The notes below the pieces were generated by a model. The model searched no databases. It saw only the letters and a list, made by a program, of their open reading frames with translations, and was not told the DNA's origin. A stretch of DNA of 64,000 bases, taken from positions 62,001 through 126,000 of the forward strand of contig NZ_BAEG01000083.1 of assembly GCF_000238915.1 (NCBI RefSeq). The letters are read 5' to 3'. Positions 8,577 to 17,585 of this stretch are shown piece after piece. The DNA is from Arthrobacter globiformis NBRC 12137 (lineage in GTDB: Bacteria > Actinomycetota > Actinomycetes > Actinomycetales > Micrococcaceae). How positions within the stretch are numbered: the stretch's first letter is position 1; each line of letters starts with the position of its first letter. Position numbers and translations under genes: made by a program.

Positions 8577-8707
8577 CCGGCAGGCACGTAGGGTCCCCCA
8601 TTGGCGCAGTCCCCGGCCGGTGGGGCTTGATTGTCACAGCCTCTTGCTAGATTCGAATCAGCGCACCGGGAACCGTCCCGGAGCGAGGCTGCCAATGGGG
8701 AGGCCCC

Positions 8708-11700
8708 ATGTTCCTGCTCGACCCAACCACGCCGGGAGCCCCGGCTGATCTGGTCTTTTCAGCCAGCGACCTCGTGGCCGCCAGCGAATGCGAGTACCGC
8801 ACGCTCCGGATCCTGGACGAGAAGCTGGGCCGCTCCCCTAAAGCCGACTTCCCTGCCGATGAGATGCAGGCACGGGCGGGCAAGCTCGGCGACCTCCACG
8901 AGCACAAGGTGCTCGCTTCACTCGTCGACCGCCATGGCACGTGGGATGCCTCGCGCGGAAACGGCGTCTACTGCATAGAACGTGGAACTCCGGACCGGGC
9001 CAGCCTGACGGACAAGGCGCGCGAAACCGCCGCTGTGCTCCGCGCCGGGGCCGACGTCGTCTTCCAGGCCACCTTCTTCGACGGCGAGTTCCTCGGCTAC
9101 GCGGACTTCCTCGTGCGTGAGGAGCCTGCCTTGCCTGATGGAGTGCCTGATGGAGTGCATGAAGCGCAGCGGTACGCGGTCTGGGACACCAAGCTGGCGC
9201 GTCACGCCAAGGTAGGGGCCCTGCTGCAGCTCGCCGCCTACGGCGACCAGCTGATCGGCCTCGGACTGGAACCGGCCCCGCGCGTCACCCTGATGCTGGG
9301 AAACATGGAGCGCAGCTCGCACTCACTGGACGATCTGCTGCCGGTGTACCGCGAGCGCCGGGCGCGCTTCCGCGAGCTCACTGCTAGGCATCGTCGCGGG
9401 GAGACCGCCGTGGCGTGGCAGCAGCCGGGTGTCAGCTACTGCGGCAGGTGCGACTACTGCGCCGAGCAGGTGGCCAGGCACCGGGACCTGTTGATGGTGG
9501 CCGGCATGACGTCCGTCCAGCGGAAGAAGCTCGTCGCGGATGGCATCACCACCATCGACGCCCTCGCCGAACTGCCGCCGAACCTGGCCACAGGTTCGCG
9601 GCGGCGCCTGCGTGACCAGGCCAGGATGCAGACCGGGCTGGAGGCGGCCGACGGCTCACGCACCTTCGTGAAGGAGGGCCAGCCGCACACCGTCACGTAC
9701 AGGGTGCTGGCGGACAACGCGCTGGCCGGCATCCCTGCCCCGAGTGACGGCGACATCTTCTTCGACTTCGAGGGCGACCCGCTCTGGCAGGATCCCGCTG
9801 GCCAGTGGGGCCTGGAGTACCTCTTCGGCGTGATTGAGGCCGCGCGGCCCACCGACCCGCCAGGCCAGGAACCGGTCTTCCGTCCGTTCTGGGCTCACTC
9901 CCGGGCGGACGAACGGCAGGCGTTCCTGGACTTCCTCGCCTACGTGGAGGAGCGCCGCGCGCAGTATCCGGACATGCACGTCTACCACTACGCGCCCTAC
10001 GAAAAAACGGCCCTGCGCAACCTCTCGCTGAACCACGTTGCCGGCGAGGATGTGGTGGACTCGTGGCTGCGTGACGGGCTCCTCGTGGACCTCTACGCCA
10101 CGGTCCGGCATTCACTCCGGATTTCCGAAGCCTCGTACTCCATCAAGAAGCTCGAGCCCCTGTATATGGGGGACAACCTGCGCTCCGGGGACGTCAAAGA
10201 CGCCGGAGCCTCGGTGGTGGCCTACGCCGCTTACTGTGCGGCGCGCGACGCCGGCCCTGACACGCAGGCGGAGGCGGCCGCCATTCTGGCCTCCATTTCC
10301 GACTACAACCAGTACGACTGCCTGTCCACGCTGCGCCTGCGGGACTGGCTGCTGCAGCTGCGTGGCGGTGCGCCTGCCGCTCCTGGCGAGGCGGGCGCGG
10401 CGGACGCCGCGGGAATGCCCGGGGTGGACGCAGTCCCGGGGATGCCCGGTGCGGATGCAGCTCCGGACGCGGGACCTTCGCCGGAGGAAGCAAGCCTGCG
10501 CGCCTTCCTGGACGCCATTCCGGAGCACCGCGAGCTGGGGCCGGACGAGCAGGCCGTGGCCATGGTCGCGGCGGCCACCGGCTATCACCGGCGGGAGCGC
10601 AAGCAGTTCTGGTGGGAGCACTTCGACCGCCTCGAATCCGAGGTCGACAGGTGGCGGGACCAGCGCAACGTCTTTATCGTGGAAGCGGCCGAGGTGGTCT
10701 CGGACTGGGCGCCGCCCACCTCCCGGGCCCGGACTGAGTCCCGCACCTTGCAGCTCACCGGGATCATGAGCGAGGGCTCGGAATTCAAGCCGGGCTCCAC
10801 CTGGTTCCGGATGTTCGAGGACCCCCTGCCCGACGGTCTGGGGGAGGTCGACGGCGGGCGGACGCCGAGGCGTGCGGGGACCGGCCAATCTGCGGGTGCG
10901 GGCACAGCGGCCGGGGGCAGCGTGGCAAGCACGGACCCGGGCACGGTTGGGGCCGGCTCGTCGGCAGGCGCGGAGTCAGCACGCCATGAAGCCGCCATGC
11001 CGCCCTCCCGTGACGGCATCTTCGGCACGCTCGTGGTGGCCGTCGAAGACCATCCTGATCAGCCCGGCCGGACCGTCATCACCATCACGGAGAAGTCCAC
11101 GGGCAAGGTGCCGCCGTACTTTCAGCTACCCATGGCGCTGACGGACGACCGCCCCATTCCCACCGTCAGCATCGAGGCAGCCCTGACAGAGCTCGCGCAG
11201 CTTGTCGGCTCCACGCTGCCGGAACTCCCCAAGCATCCCGGAGTGGACATCCTGCGGCGCACAGCACCCAGGCTGGCCGGCATCCCGAATCTGCCTGCCG
11301 TCGGCAATGATGAATCGGGGCACGCCGACTACGTCTCAGCCATTACCCAGGCGCTGAAGCACCTGGACCGGTCCTACCTCGCGGTGCAGGGACCTCCGGG
11401 GACCGGCAAGACGTTCGTCGGCTCCCACGTTATTGCCCGGCTCGTGGAAGCCGGCTGGAAGGTTGGTGTGGTCGCCCAGTCCCACGCCGTCGTCGAGAAC
11501 ATGCTCTGCACGGCCATTACGAAGGCCGGGGTGGATCCTGCAGCCGTGGCCAAAAGGCTGGCGCAACCGCACGACGTTCCGTGGACCTGCATCGCCGACG
11601 AGGACATCGCGAGGCTCTTGAACGCCGACGGCGGCTGCCTGGTTGGCGGAACCGCCTGGACCATGACGGGCAAATGCGTCCCGGCAGGGTCGCTGGATCT

Positions 11701-12529
11701 GCTGGTCATTGACGAGGCCGGCCAATATTCGCTGGCCAACACCCTGGCTGTGGCCCGGTCCGCGAAGCGGCTTCTGCTGCTCGGCGACCCGCAACAGCTT
11801 CCGCAGGTCACCCAGGGCTCCCATCCGGAGCCGGTCGATGAATCGGCACTCGGCTGGCTGTCGGCCGGGCATGCCACGTTGCCTGCAGAGCTGGGCTACT
11901 TCCTCGCCGATTCCTGGCGGATGCATCCCGAGCTGTGCCGCAAGGTGTCAGTGCTCAGTTACGACGGCCGGCTGGAGTCCGCACCGGCGGCATCCCTGCG
12001 CCATCTCGACGGGGTGCCGCCGGGCGTCGAAACCGTCCTGGTGCCGCATGCCGGCCACACCACGAGTTCGGCGGAAGAGGCAGCCGCGATCGTCGGACTG
12101 GCACGCGAACATATCGGACTCAAGTGGACGCCGGGCAAGGACGAGCCGATCCGGCGGCTGGAAGCCAGGGACATCCTGGTGGTGGCTGCCTACAACGCCC
12201 AGGTCCAGACCATCCGGCATGCCTTGGATCAGGATGGCCTGCCGGGCGTGCGGGTGGGCACCGTGGACAAGTTCCAAGGGCAGGAAGCTCCCGTGGTGCT
12301 CGTGTCCATGGCATGCTCGGCCATTGCCGAGGCACCCCGGGGAGCCGAATTCCTGCTCAACCGCAACCGGATCAACGTGGCTGTGTCGCGGGGCCAGTGG
12401 CGGGCCGTGATCGTCCGCTCCCCCGAGCTCACGAACTACATGCCCTCGCGCCCCTTCGCACTTGAGGAGCTCGGGGCCTTCCTGGGCCTCAGCCCGGGTG
12501 AGCTCAGCCGACGACCTGAAAGCTCCTGA
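8708..12529 (+). CDS. TM0106-type RecB-like nuclease fused to SF1 (UPF1-like) DNA/RNA helicase
   Basis: 1273 residues. The N-terminal third is a RecB-type nuclease: DFLVREE and [25 protein letters not shown] give the D...DxK...Q pattern. It is followed by a Cys cluster (Cys245, Cys248, Cys251), then an RNase H-like segment with [12 protein letters not shown]. The C-terminal half is an SF1 helicase with Walker A GPPGTGKT (residues 895-902), Walker B DEAG (Asp1002), [27 protein letters not shown] and [14 protein letters not shown]. The middle has two low-complexity Ala/Gly/Pro linkers. Family members are predicted to process nucleic acid ends; the physiological role is not established. A GGGGAGG site precedes the ATG. 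The last 26 bases overlap the convergent acylphosphatase gene. Confidence 0.92.
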   Translation: MFLLDPTTPGAPADLVFSASDLVAASECEYRTLRILDEKLGRSPKADFPADEMQARAGKLGDLHEHKVLASLVDRHGTWDASRGNGVYCIERGTPDRASLTDKARETAAVLRAGADVVFQATFFDGEFLGYADFLVREEPALPDGVPDGVHEAQRYAVWDTKLARHAKVGALLQLAAYGDQLIGLGLEPAPRVTLMLGNMERSSHSLDDLLPVYRERRARFRELTARHRRGETAVAWQQPGVSYCGRCDYCAEQVARHRDLLMVAGMTSVQRKKLVADGITTIDALAELPPNLATGSRRRLRDQARMQTGLEAADGSRTFVKEGQPHTVTYRVLADNALAGIPAPSDGDIFFDFEGDPLWQDPAGQWGLEYLFGVIEAARPTDPPGQEPVFRPFWAHSRADERQAFLDFLAYVEERRAQYPDMHVYHYAPYEKTALRNLSLNHVAGEDVVDSWLRDGLLVDLYATVRHSLRISEASYSIKKLEPLYMGDNLRSGDVKDAGASVVAYAAYCAARDAGPDTQAEAAAILASISDYNQYDCLSTLRLRDWLLQLRGGAPAAPGEAGAADAAGMPGVDAVPGMPGADAAPDAGPSPEEASLRAFLDAIPEHRELGPDEQAVAMVAAATGYHRRERKQFWWEHFDRLESEVDRWRDQRNVFIVEAAEVVSDWAPPTSRARTESRTLQLTGIMSEGSEFKPGSTWFRMFEDPLPDGLGEVDGGRTPRRAGTGQSAGAGTAAGGSVASTDPGTVGAGSSAGAESARHEAAMPPSRDGIFGTLVVAVEDHPDQPGRTVITITEKSTGKVPPYFQLPMALTDDRPIPTVSIEAALTELAQLVGSTLPELPKHPGVDILRRTAPRLAGIPNLPAVGNDESGHADYVSAITQALKHLDRSYLAVQGPPGTGKTFVGSHVIARLVEAGWKVGVVAQSHAVVENMLCTAITKAGVDPAAVAKRLAQPHDVPWTCIADEDIARLLNADGGCLVGGTAWTMTGKCVPAGSLDLLVIDEAGQYSLANTLAVARSAKRLLLLGDPQQLPQVTQGSHPEPVDESALGWLSAGHATLPAELGYFLADSWRMHPELCRKVSVLSYDGRLESAPAASLRHLDGVPPGVETVLVPHAGHTTSSAEEAAAIVGLAREHIGLKWTPGKDEPIRRLEARDILVVAAYNAQVQTIRHALDQDGLPGVRVGTVDKFQGQEAPVVLVSMACSAIAEAPRGAEFLLNRNRINVAVSRGQWRAVIVRSPELTNYMPSRPFALEELGAFLGLSPGELSRRPESS

Positions 12530-12806
12530 ATCCGCCCTCAGCCGGGGAAACTTTCTCATCGACGTGGGCCACCCTGCCCGGCGCCTGGGATGAACCAAGC
12601 CAACGCCTGAATTCGACGATGTCGGGCTGCGGGCCCTCCGCGACGACGGCGACCGAACCGTCGTCGTCGTTCCGGACCGAACCGGTCAGCCCCAGCTCGT
12701 CGGCCTTTCGCGCGGTCCAGTAGCGGAAGCCGACACCCTGGACCATTCCCGTGACGCGTGCGGTGAGGCGGACGCTGTCCGGGTCTGCTGCCTTCGAGTC
12801 AGTCAT
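12504..12806 (-). CDS. acyP: Acylphosphatase
   Basis: 100 residues with the complete acylphosphatase fold signature: [31 protein letters not shown], containing the catalytic Arg of VGFR, followed by the catalytic Asn of TGSVRN, and then [10 protein letters not shown]. It hydrolyses acyl phosphates such as 1,3-bisphosphoglycerate or acetyl phosphate in the cytosol. A TACATT hexamer (12813-12818) stands six bases before the ATG and there is no ribosome site, so it is probably leaderless. The 3' end overlaps the end of the convergent helicase gene by 26 bases. Confidence 0.93.
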   Translation of the reverse strand: MTDSKAADPDSVRLTARVTGMVQGVGFRYWTARKADELGLTGSVRNDDDGSVAVVAEGPQPDIVEFRRWLGSSQAPGRVAHVDEKVSPAEGGFRSFQVVG

Positions 12807-12861
12807 GGAACCAATGTAGCGCCGGCGGCTTGGGTCTAGACAGGCTCGACCAACGCACAGC

Positions 12862-12898
12862 GAAGCCCCGCTGCAGCGTGGTGCTGCAGCGGGGCTTC
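12862..12898. terminator. Strong GC-rich hairpin downstream of the winged-helix/X25 gene
   Basis: Perfect 16-bp arms GAAGCCCCGCTGCAGC (12862-12877) and its complement (12883-12898) with loop GTGGT. It sits just beyond the stop of the leftward gene at 12911, so it most likely terminates that transcript. Confidence 0.8.
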
Positions 12899-12910
12899 GG
12901 CCGGATGGGG

Positions 12911-13786
12911 TCAGTTGACGGTGATGTCCCGGGTCCGGTGGTCGTAGCGGATCGTGAGCTGTCCGCCGGAGTGGTGCAGTTCGTGGTTGGCTCCATCGAA
13001 CGCGCCGAACGCGCCATAGTTCTCATCCCAGGAACGGTTGAGGGCGATCTTAAAGGTGTAGTAGCCAGCCGGGACTTCAGCCGAAAGCTTCCACAGCTGG
13101 TCCAGCTCGTCCAGCTTCATCTGCGCTTCGTCGTACTGCGGTGCCCAGTTCTCCGGGGCTCCCAGCAGGGTGTTGAAGTCGCCGGCCACAGCTACGGCGG
13201 CGGGCTGGTCGATGGCTTCCGCGGAGCTTTCGACGGCGGGAGCCTGCGCTTCAGCGTCGGCCTCTGCCTTCTTCAGGACAGCCTTGGCCACGGGAGCGAC
13301 TGCATCCTCGATCAGCTTGGCGGCCTTGTCGACAACCTTCGCTGCCTTGGACGGAGCCTTCTCTGCCTTGGCTGCGGCGGCCTTCGCGGGCGCTTTCTTG
13401 GCTGCCGGCTTGGCAGGTGCAGCCACCGGAAGGGGCGTGTCGGCAGGGACCGGGGTACCGGCGTCGAGCGCTGCCGAGAAGCTGGCTGCGTCCGGGAAAG
13501 CAACCGTAGCGCGCTGCCCGTCCTCGGTGATGGTCCAGCCGGAGCGTCCCTTGACCAGCCAGCCGGCCTTGACCAGCTTGGCCGTGGCGGTGGTCAGCGA
13601 TTTGTGGCCGCGGGGGATCCCGCCGCTGAGGAGTTCAGCTTCGTAGGCGTTCAGCGGAACCCGGACGAGGGCTTCAGCCAGCACGGCGCCGGCGTTCTGC
13701 GACTCACCGGACAACACCCCCTCTGCCAGAACGTCCAGCACGGCCTTAAGGCGGATGTTGGTGTTTTCGGCGGCAGTCTTGCGCAT
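12911..13786 (-). CDS. Winged-helix / Lys-Ala-rich / X25-module fusion protein
   Basis: 291 residues from the ATG at 13786 (TAAGGGGA upstream; a longer frame to 13828 is less likely). Residues 10-97 look like a winged helix related to Mrr-N-type DNA-binding domains, ending [25 protein letters not shown]. Residues 120-180 are rich in Lys, Ala and Pro ([18 protein letters not shown]), like histone H1 tails. Residues 198-290 match the pullulanase X25 / carbohydrate-binding-like module: [17 protein letters not shown], then [18 protein letters not shown]. There is no signal peptide, so it should be intracellular. The mix suggests a DNA-associated protein with an alpha-glucan-sensing or binding domain. 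Domain calls are moderately sure; function is unknown. A 20-bp dyad lies upstream. Confidence 0.75.
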   Translation of the reverse strand: MRKTAAENTNIRLKAVLDVLAEGVLSGESQNAGAVLAEALVRVPLNAYEAELLSGGIPRGHKSLTTATAKLVKAGWLVKGRSGWTITEDGQRATVAFPDAASFSAALDAGTPVPADTPLPVAAPAKPAAKKAPAKAAAAKAEKAPSKAAKVVDKAAKLIEDAVAPVAKAVLKKAEADAEAQAPAVESSAEAIDQPAAVAVAGDFNTLLGAPENWAPQYDEAQMKLDELDQLWKLSAEVPAGYYTFKIALNRSWDENYGAFGAFDGANHELHHSGGQLTIRYDHRTRDITVN

Positions 13787-13820
13787 GGTTCCCCTTACAG
13801 AGCGATTGTTCCCCCAGTAG

Positions 13821-13840
13821 TTTGCCAAGTACTGGGCAAA
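13821..13840. promoter_or_regulatory. 20-bp near-perfect dyad, candidate operator
   Basis: TTTGCCAAGTACTGGGCAAA is palindromic except for one mismatched pair flanking a central AGTACT. It lies 35 bases upstream of the winged-helix/X25 start, a suitable place for autoregulation or another regulator. Confidence 0.5.
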
Positions 13841-13900
13841 TCTGGCGACTTTGTTCGGTAAACATTGTGTGTCGTGACCGACTATGACGGGGATTACACC

Positions 13901-13935
13901 GAAACCGAGCCGGAAATCTCGGTTTCTGGAGATTT
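13901..13935. repeat. Two overlapping, mutually exclusive inverted repeats
   Basis: GAAACCGAG (13901-13909) pairs with CTCGGTTTC (13918-13926). AAATCTC (13914-13920) pairs with GAGATTT (13929-13935). The two pairings share 13918-13920, so only one can form at a time. They lie between divergent genes, upstream of the likely promoter of the gene at 14032 (-10 TACGAT at 13991-13996). Confidence 0.5.
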
Positions 13936-14031
13936 GCGGGGACTAGCTTACCCCTCGAAATTTTCTGGCGGCGGAAATAGAAAGTAGGCTTACGATACAG
14001 AGTGAGGCACTAGTCGGAAGGGATGAATTCA

Positions 14032-14322
14032 GTGAGTGAACACAGCAGCAAGGCAGACGGCTTTATCGTTCCGGACCCCTCGAAGCTCCGGGACGACGTT
14101 CCCGGCGATGCGGGTGATGACGCCAACGCCATCCGCTTCAGCGAGGAGCAGGCGCTCATCGAGGAACAGTCACACGGCATCCGCCCGCAGCGCTACAGCG
14201 TCCCGTCCGGCGGCCCCACCATGGAGGAAGCCCGCGGCAACATGGACCTGTCCGACGACACCGGCGACGCGGCCTCCTCAGACAGCAGCGACGACGGACT
14301 GCACAGCGGCCAGGAACAGTAA
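14032..14322 (+). CDS. Small acidic hypothetical protein
   Basis: About 96 residues from the GTG at 14032, chosen because GGAAGGG is nine bases upstream; the ATG at 14023 would abut that site. The chain is hydrophilic and acidic (VPGDAGDDANAIRFSEEQALIEEQ, then a Ser/Asp-rich tail SDSSDD) with no membrane segment, signal or recognised domain. It is likely largely disordered apart from a short helix around SEEQALIEEQ. A TACGAT hexamer at 13991-13996 is a plausible -10. It is convergent with the DUF2630 gene. Function unknown. Confidence 0.7.
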   Translation: MSEHSSKADGFIVPDPSKLRDDVPGDAGDDANAIRFSEEQALIEEQSHGIRPQRYSVPSGGPTMEEARGNMDLSDDTGDAASSDSSDDGLHSGQEQ

Positions 14323-14393
14323 GCACTGACCGCGGATCAGCGACACGGAAGGGCGGCTGCCGGCGGCGGCCGCCCTTCCGCATTACCGGCGAC

Positions 14394-14693
14394 TTACTGC
14401 ACGTAGCCTTCCACCTCATTGACGGGCCGGGCATCCGCCTCGTTGGGATCTTCGCCGGCCTTCGCCTTCGCGCGCCGCTGTCGCAGCAAATCCCAGCACT
14501 GGTCCAGCGCCTCCTCTACCTGCCGCAGCCGCGCGCGGCGTTCACCCCGATCCTCCTCGTCCCCATCCTCCCCATCCCCGTCGGAACCGTCCCCGCCGGA
14601 GCCGCCGGCCGGGCCCGACGCCGCCCGCTCACGGAGCTGGTGTTCTTCGTCAACCAGCGCCTGAATGCGCTGCAGAATGTCCTGGTCGTCCAT
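14394..14693 (-). CDS. DUF2630 family protein
   Basis: 99 residues starting MDDQDILQRIQALVDEEHQLRE. The ATG at 14693 has AAGGAG eight bases upstream; the in-frame GTG at 14702 overlaps that site and is rejected. The family pattern is two amphipathic helices: an N-terminal I-L-x-R-I-x-x-L-V-x-E-E-H-x-L-R and a C-terminal RLRQVEEALDQCWDLLRQRRA, ending with a short tail. Here they are joined by a Gly/Asp/Glu-rich linker longer than in typical members. DUF2630 proteins are small actinobacterial proteins of unknown role, predicted to form a helical hairpin. Confidence 0.85.
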   Translation of the reverse strand: MDDQDILQRIQALVDEEHQLRERAASGPAGGSGGDGSDGDGEDGDEEDRGERRARLRQVEEALDQCWDLLRQRRAKAKAGEDPNEADARPVNEVEGYVQ

Positions 14694-14710
14694 CGCCTTC
14701 ACTCCTTAGT

Positions 14711-14766
14711 TACCGCGTGCTGGTCACCGCATGCTGGTCACCGCGTGCTGGTCACCGCATGCCGGA
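14711..14766. repeat. Tandem repeat, 14 bp x 4
   Basis: Four units of CACCGCRTGCTGGT run from 14711 to 14766, the first and last slightly degenerate; the variable base alternates G/A/G/A. It lies just upstream of the DUF2630 gene start. Confidence 0.8.
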
Positions 14767-14944
14767 TTCACTCATGAGGACCGCCACCGGCGCGTCGCTC
14801 GCCCGTGCTGGGACTGCCAGCCTAATGAGGTGCCGCAGCCCGCGGAAGAGACTGCCGGATGCCCTTCGCAGCGGGAGCCTGCGCCTCGCATTCCGAACTG
14901 CGGCACCACTGGCGGCGCCGCCGTCGTCTCGTTAGGGTAGACGG

Positions 14945-14956
14945 TAAGCATGCTTA
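14945..14956. promoter_or_regulatory. Perfect palindrome TAAGCATGCTTA upstream of SDR gene
   Basis: A 12-bp perfect palindrome about 75 bases upstream of the SDR start, next to AGCATTATCCC. It is a candidate operator. The rest of 14767-15029 shows nothing clear besides a weak GGGTAGAC. Confidence 0.4.
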
Positions 14957-15029
14957 GCATTATCCCGATGCCAGCACCGCCCGGAGCACGATGATCCTGT
15001 CCGCGTTCAACACCATCTGGAGGAGAACC

Positions 15030-15923
15030 ATGACCGACCAGTACACGTTCAAGAATCCTGTCACCGCCTACGAGCACATCGAGCCGCCCAAGCAGCACCA
15101 GCCCGAGCCCGGCCTGGACGCCAAACTTGAACCCAAGGCCGACCTGGGCGAGGACACCTACCGCGGCACCGGACGCCTCGACGGCCGGAAGGCAATCGTC
15201 ACTGGCGCGGACTCAGGCATCGGCGCAGCGACGGCGATCGCGTTCGCCCGGGAAGGGGCCGACGTCGTACTTTCCTACCTGCCGGAGGAGGAGGAAGACG
15301 CGGCAAAGATCGCGAACCTGATTGAGAAGGCCGGCCGCAAAGCCGTGAAGGTGCCCGGAGACCTCAAGGACGCCGCAATCTGCCAGAAGCTGGTGGACAC
15401 CGCACTGCAGGAACTGGGCGGACTGGACCTCCTCGTGAACAACGCCGGAAAGCAGGTGGCGCAGGAGGACATCGGCGACATCACGGACGAGCAGTTCGAC
15501 CACACGCAGAAGACCAACGTGTACGCCATGTTCTGGCTCACCAGGGCCGCGGTTCCACACCTTCCCGCTGGCTCCACAATCATCAACACCACGTCGATCC
15601 AGGCCTACAACCCGTCGCCGACACTCCTGGACTACGCCACCACGAAGGCGAGCATCAACAACTTCACCAAGGGACTTGCCCAGCAACTGGCACCGAAGGG
15701 CATCCGCGTGAACGCCGTGGCTCCCGGGCCGATCTGGACGCCCCTGCAGGTCAGCAGCGGCCAGCCCAAGGAAGCGCTGCCCGAGTTCGGCAAGGACACT
15801 CCCCTGGGCCGCGCCGGACAGCCCGCCGAACTCGCCCCGGCCTACGTGTTCCTGGCCTCGGCGGAATCGAGCTTCGTGGTCGGAGAGACCCTGAACGTCA
15901 ACGGCGGCAGCCCCACGCCATAG
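15030..15923 (+). CDS. SDR family oxidoreductase (general-stress/YhxC type)
   Basis: 297 residues from the ATG at 15030, with CTGGAGGAGAACC before it. The roughly 45-residue N-terminal extension ([42 protein letters not shown]) is typical of the group that includes the Bacillus stress proteins YdaD/YhxC. The Rossmann site is [13 protein letters not shown], followed by NNAGKQVAQ. The catalytic Ser is in NTTSIQAY and the Tyr-x3-Lys is YATTK. The end [13 protein letters not shown] is also typical. It is an NAD(P)-dependent oxidoreductase of unknown substrate, single gene. The palindrome upstream may reflect stress control. Confidence 0.92.
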   Translation: MTDQYTFKNPVTAYEHIEPPKQHQPEPGLDAKLEPKADLGEDTYRGTGRLDGRKAIVTGADSGIGAATAIAFAREGADVVLSYLPEEEEDAAKIANLIEKAGRKAVKVPGDLKDAAICQKLVDTALQELGGLDLLVNNAGKQVAQEDIGDITDEQFDHTQKTNVYAMFWLTRAAVPHLPAGSTIINTTSIQAYNPSPTLLDYATTKASINNFTKGLAQQLAPKGIRVNAVAPGPIWTPLQVSSGQPKEALPEFGKDTPLGRAGQPAELAPAYVFLASAESSFVVGETLNVNGGSPTP

Positions 15924-16083
15924 CTGTCGCCCCGCTCTGCGTCAGGTTGCAGCAAATATCCGCACCACTTCAGGTAGCAGCACCGCCGCCAGCCACCGGG
16001 AAAACCGCACCAGCATGCGGAAGACCCGGGGCCGGCGGCATTTCGGCGCCACGAAAGTGGAGCAAGATTGCCGCGAATCGACT

Positions 16084-16089
16084 TATAGT
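16084..16089 (+). promoter_or_regulatory. -10 element TATAGT, probable aldo/keto reductase promoter
   Basis: TATAGT lies 57 bases before the ATG at 16146. No good -35 is seen. It would give a leader of about 50 nt that carries the CTGAGGAGAG ribosome site. Confidence 0.4.
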
Positions 16090-16145
16090 GGCGACTAGAC
16101 CGCACCTCCCTGAGCCACTCCCGCAACCTACCTGAGGAGAGCCCC

Positions 16146-17120
<975 letters not shown>

Positions 17121-17184
17121 AACCCGGCGCATCCGCCGGGATCACCGCACCAATGAGTTAGAGACGAGCAGGAAAGGTAATCCA

Positions 17185-17547
17185 ATGACAGGCAACACCG
17201 AAGGCGACGGCGGCACCGCCTCCGCCGGAGCGACCGGCACCGGCGACACTGACCAGGACCTCGCAGACTGGAGCCATCGACTCATCCAGGCGCTGCAGAT
17301 CCTGGATCTGAAGGTGGACCAGCAGCTGGTCGCTCGCCTGGCCGACGAGTCTTCCCGCGCGGTGAACGGACGTGCCGCTCCTGTCACCGCGATGCTGGTC
17401 GGCTACGCCGCCGGACTCCGGGCACACGGCAGCAGCGCGTCGCCGCAGGAGGCGGTGCAATCGGCGGCCGACGTCGCCCTGCGGCTGTGTGAGCACGGCA
17501 CCGAGGGCGGCCCGGACAGCGAAGGCTGGTCACGCACCGCCCAGTAA
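17185..17547 (+). CDS. DUF6457 domain protein (molybdopterin-associated)
   Basis: 120 residues. After a disordered Gly/Thr/Asp-rich N-terminus of about 25 residues, residues 26-100 resemble DUF6457 (DLADWSHRLIQALQILDLKVDQQLVARLADESSRAV, then AAPVTAMLVGYAAG). This domain in actinobacteria is often attached to, or encoded with, molybdenum-cofactor guanylyltransferase. It is convergent with an FdhF/YdeP molybdoenzyme gene only 38 bases away, which supports a role in molybdenum-cofactor or molybdoenzyme maturation. The domain call is from pattern recall and moderately sure; the function is inference. Confidence 0.7.
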   Translation: MTGNTEGDGGTASAGATGTGDTDQDLADWSHRLIQALQILDLKVDQQLVARLADESSRAVNGRAAPVTAMLVGYAAGLRAHGSSASPQEAVQSAADVALRLCEHGTEGGPDSEGWSRTAQ

Positions 17548-17585
17548 GGGCGATGCGTGACGGGGCGGTCAGGAAGCTTCGGGAG

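Noticed and set aside
8640-8660. TTCGAATC-like string that could be a tRNA T-loop
   Set aside because: No cloverleaf can be built around it; I found no tRNA or rRNA in the window.
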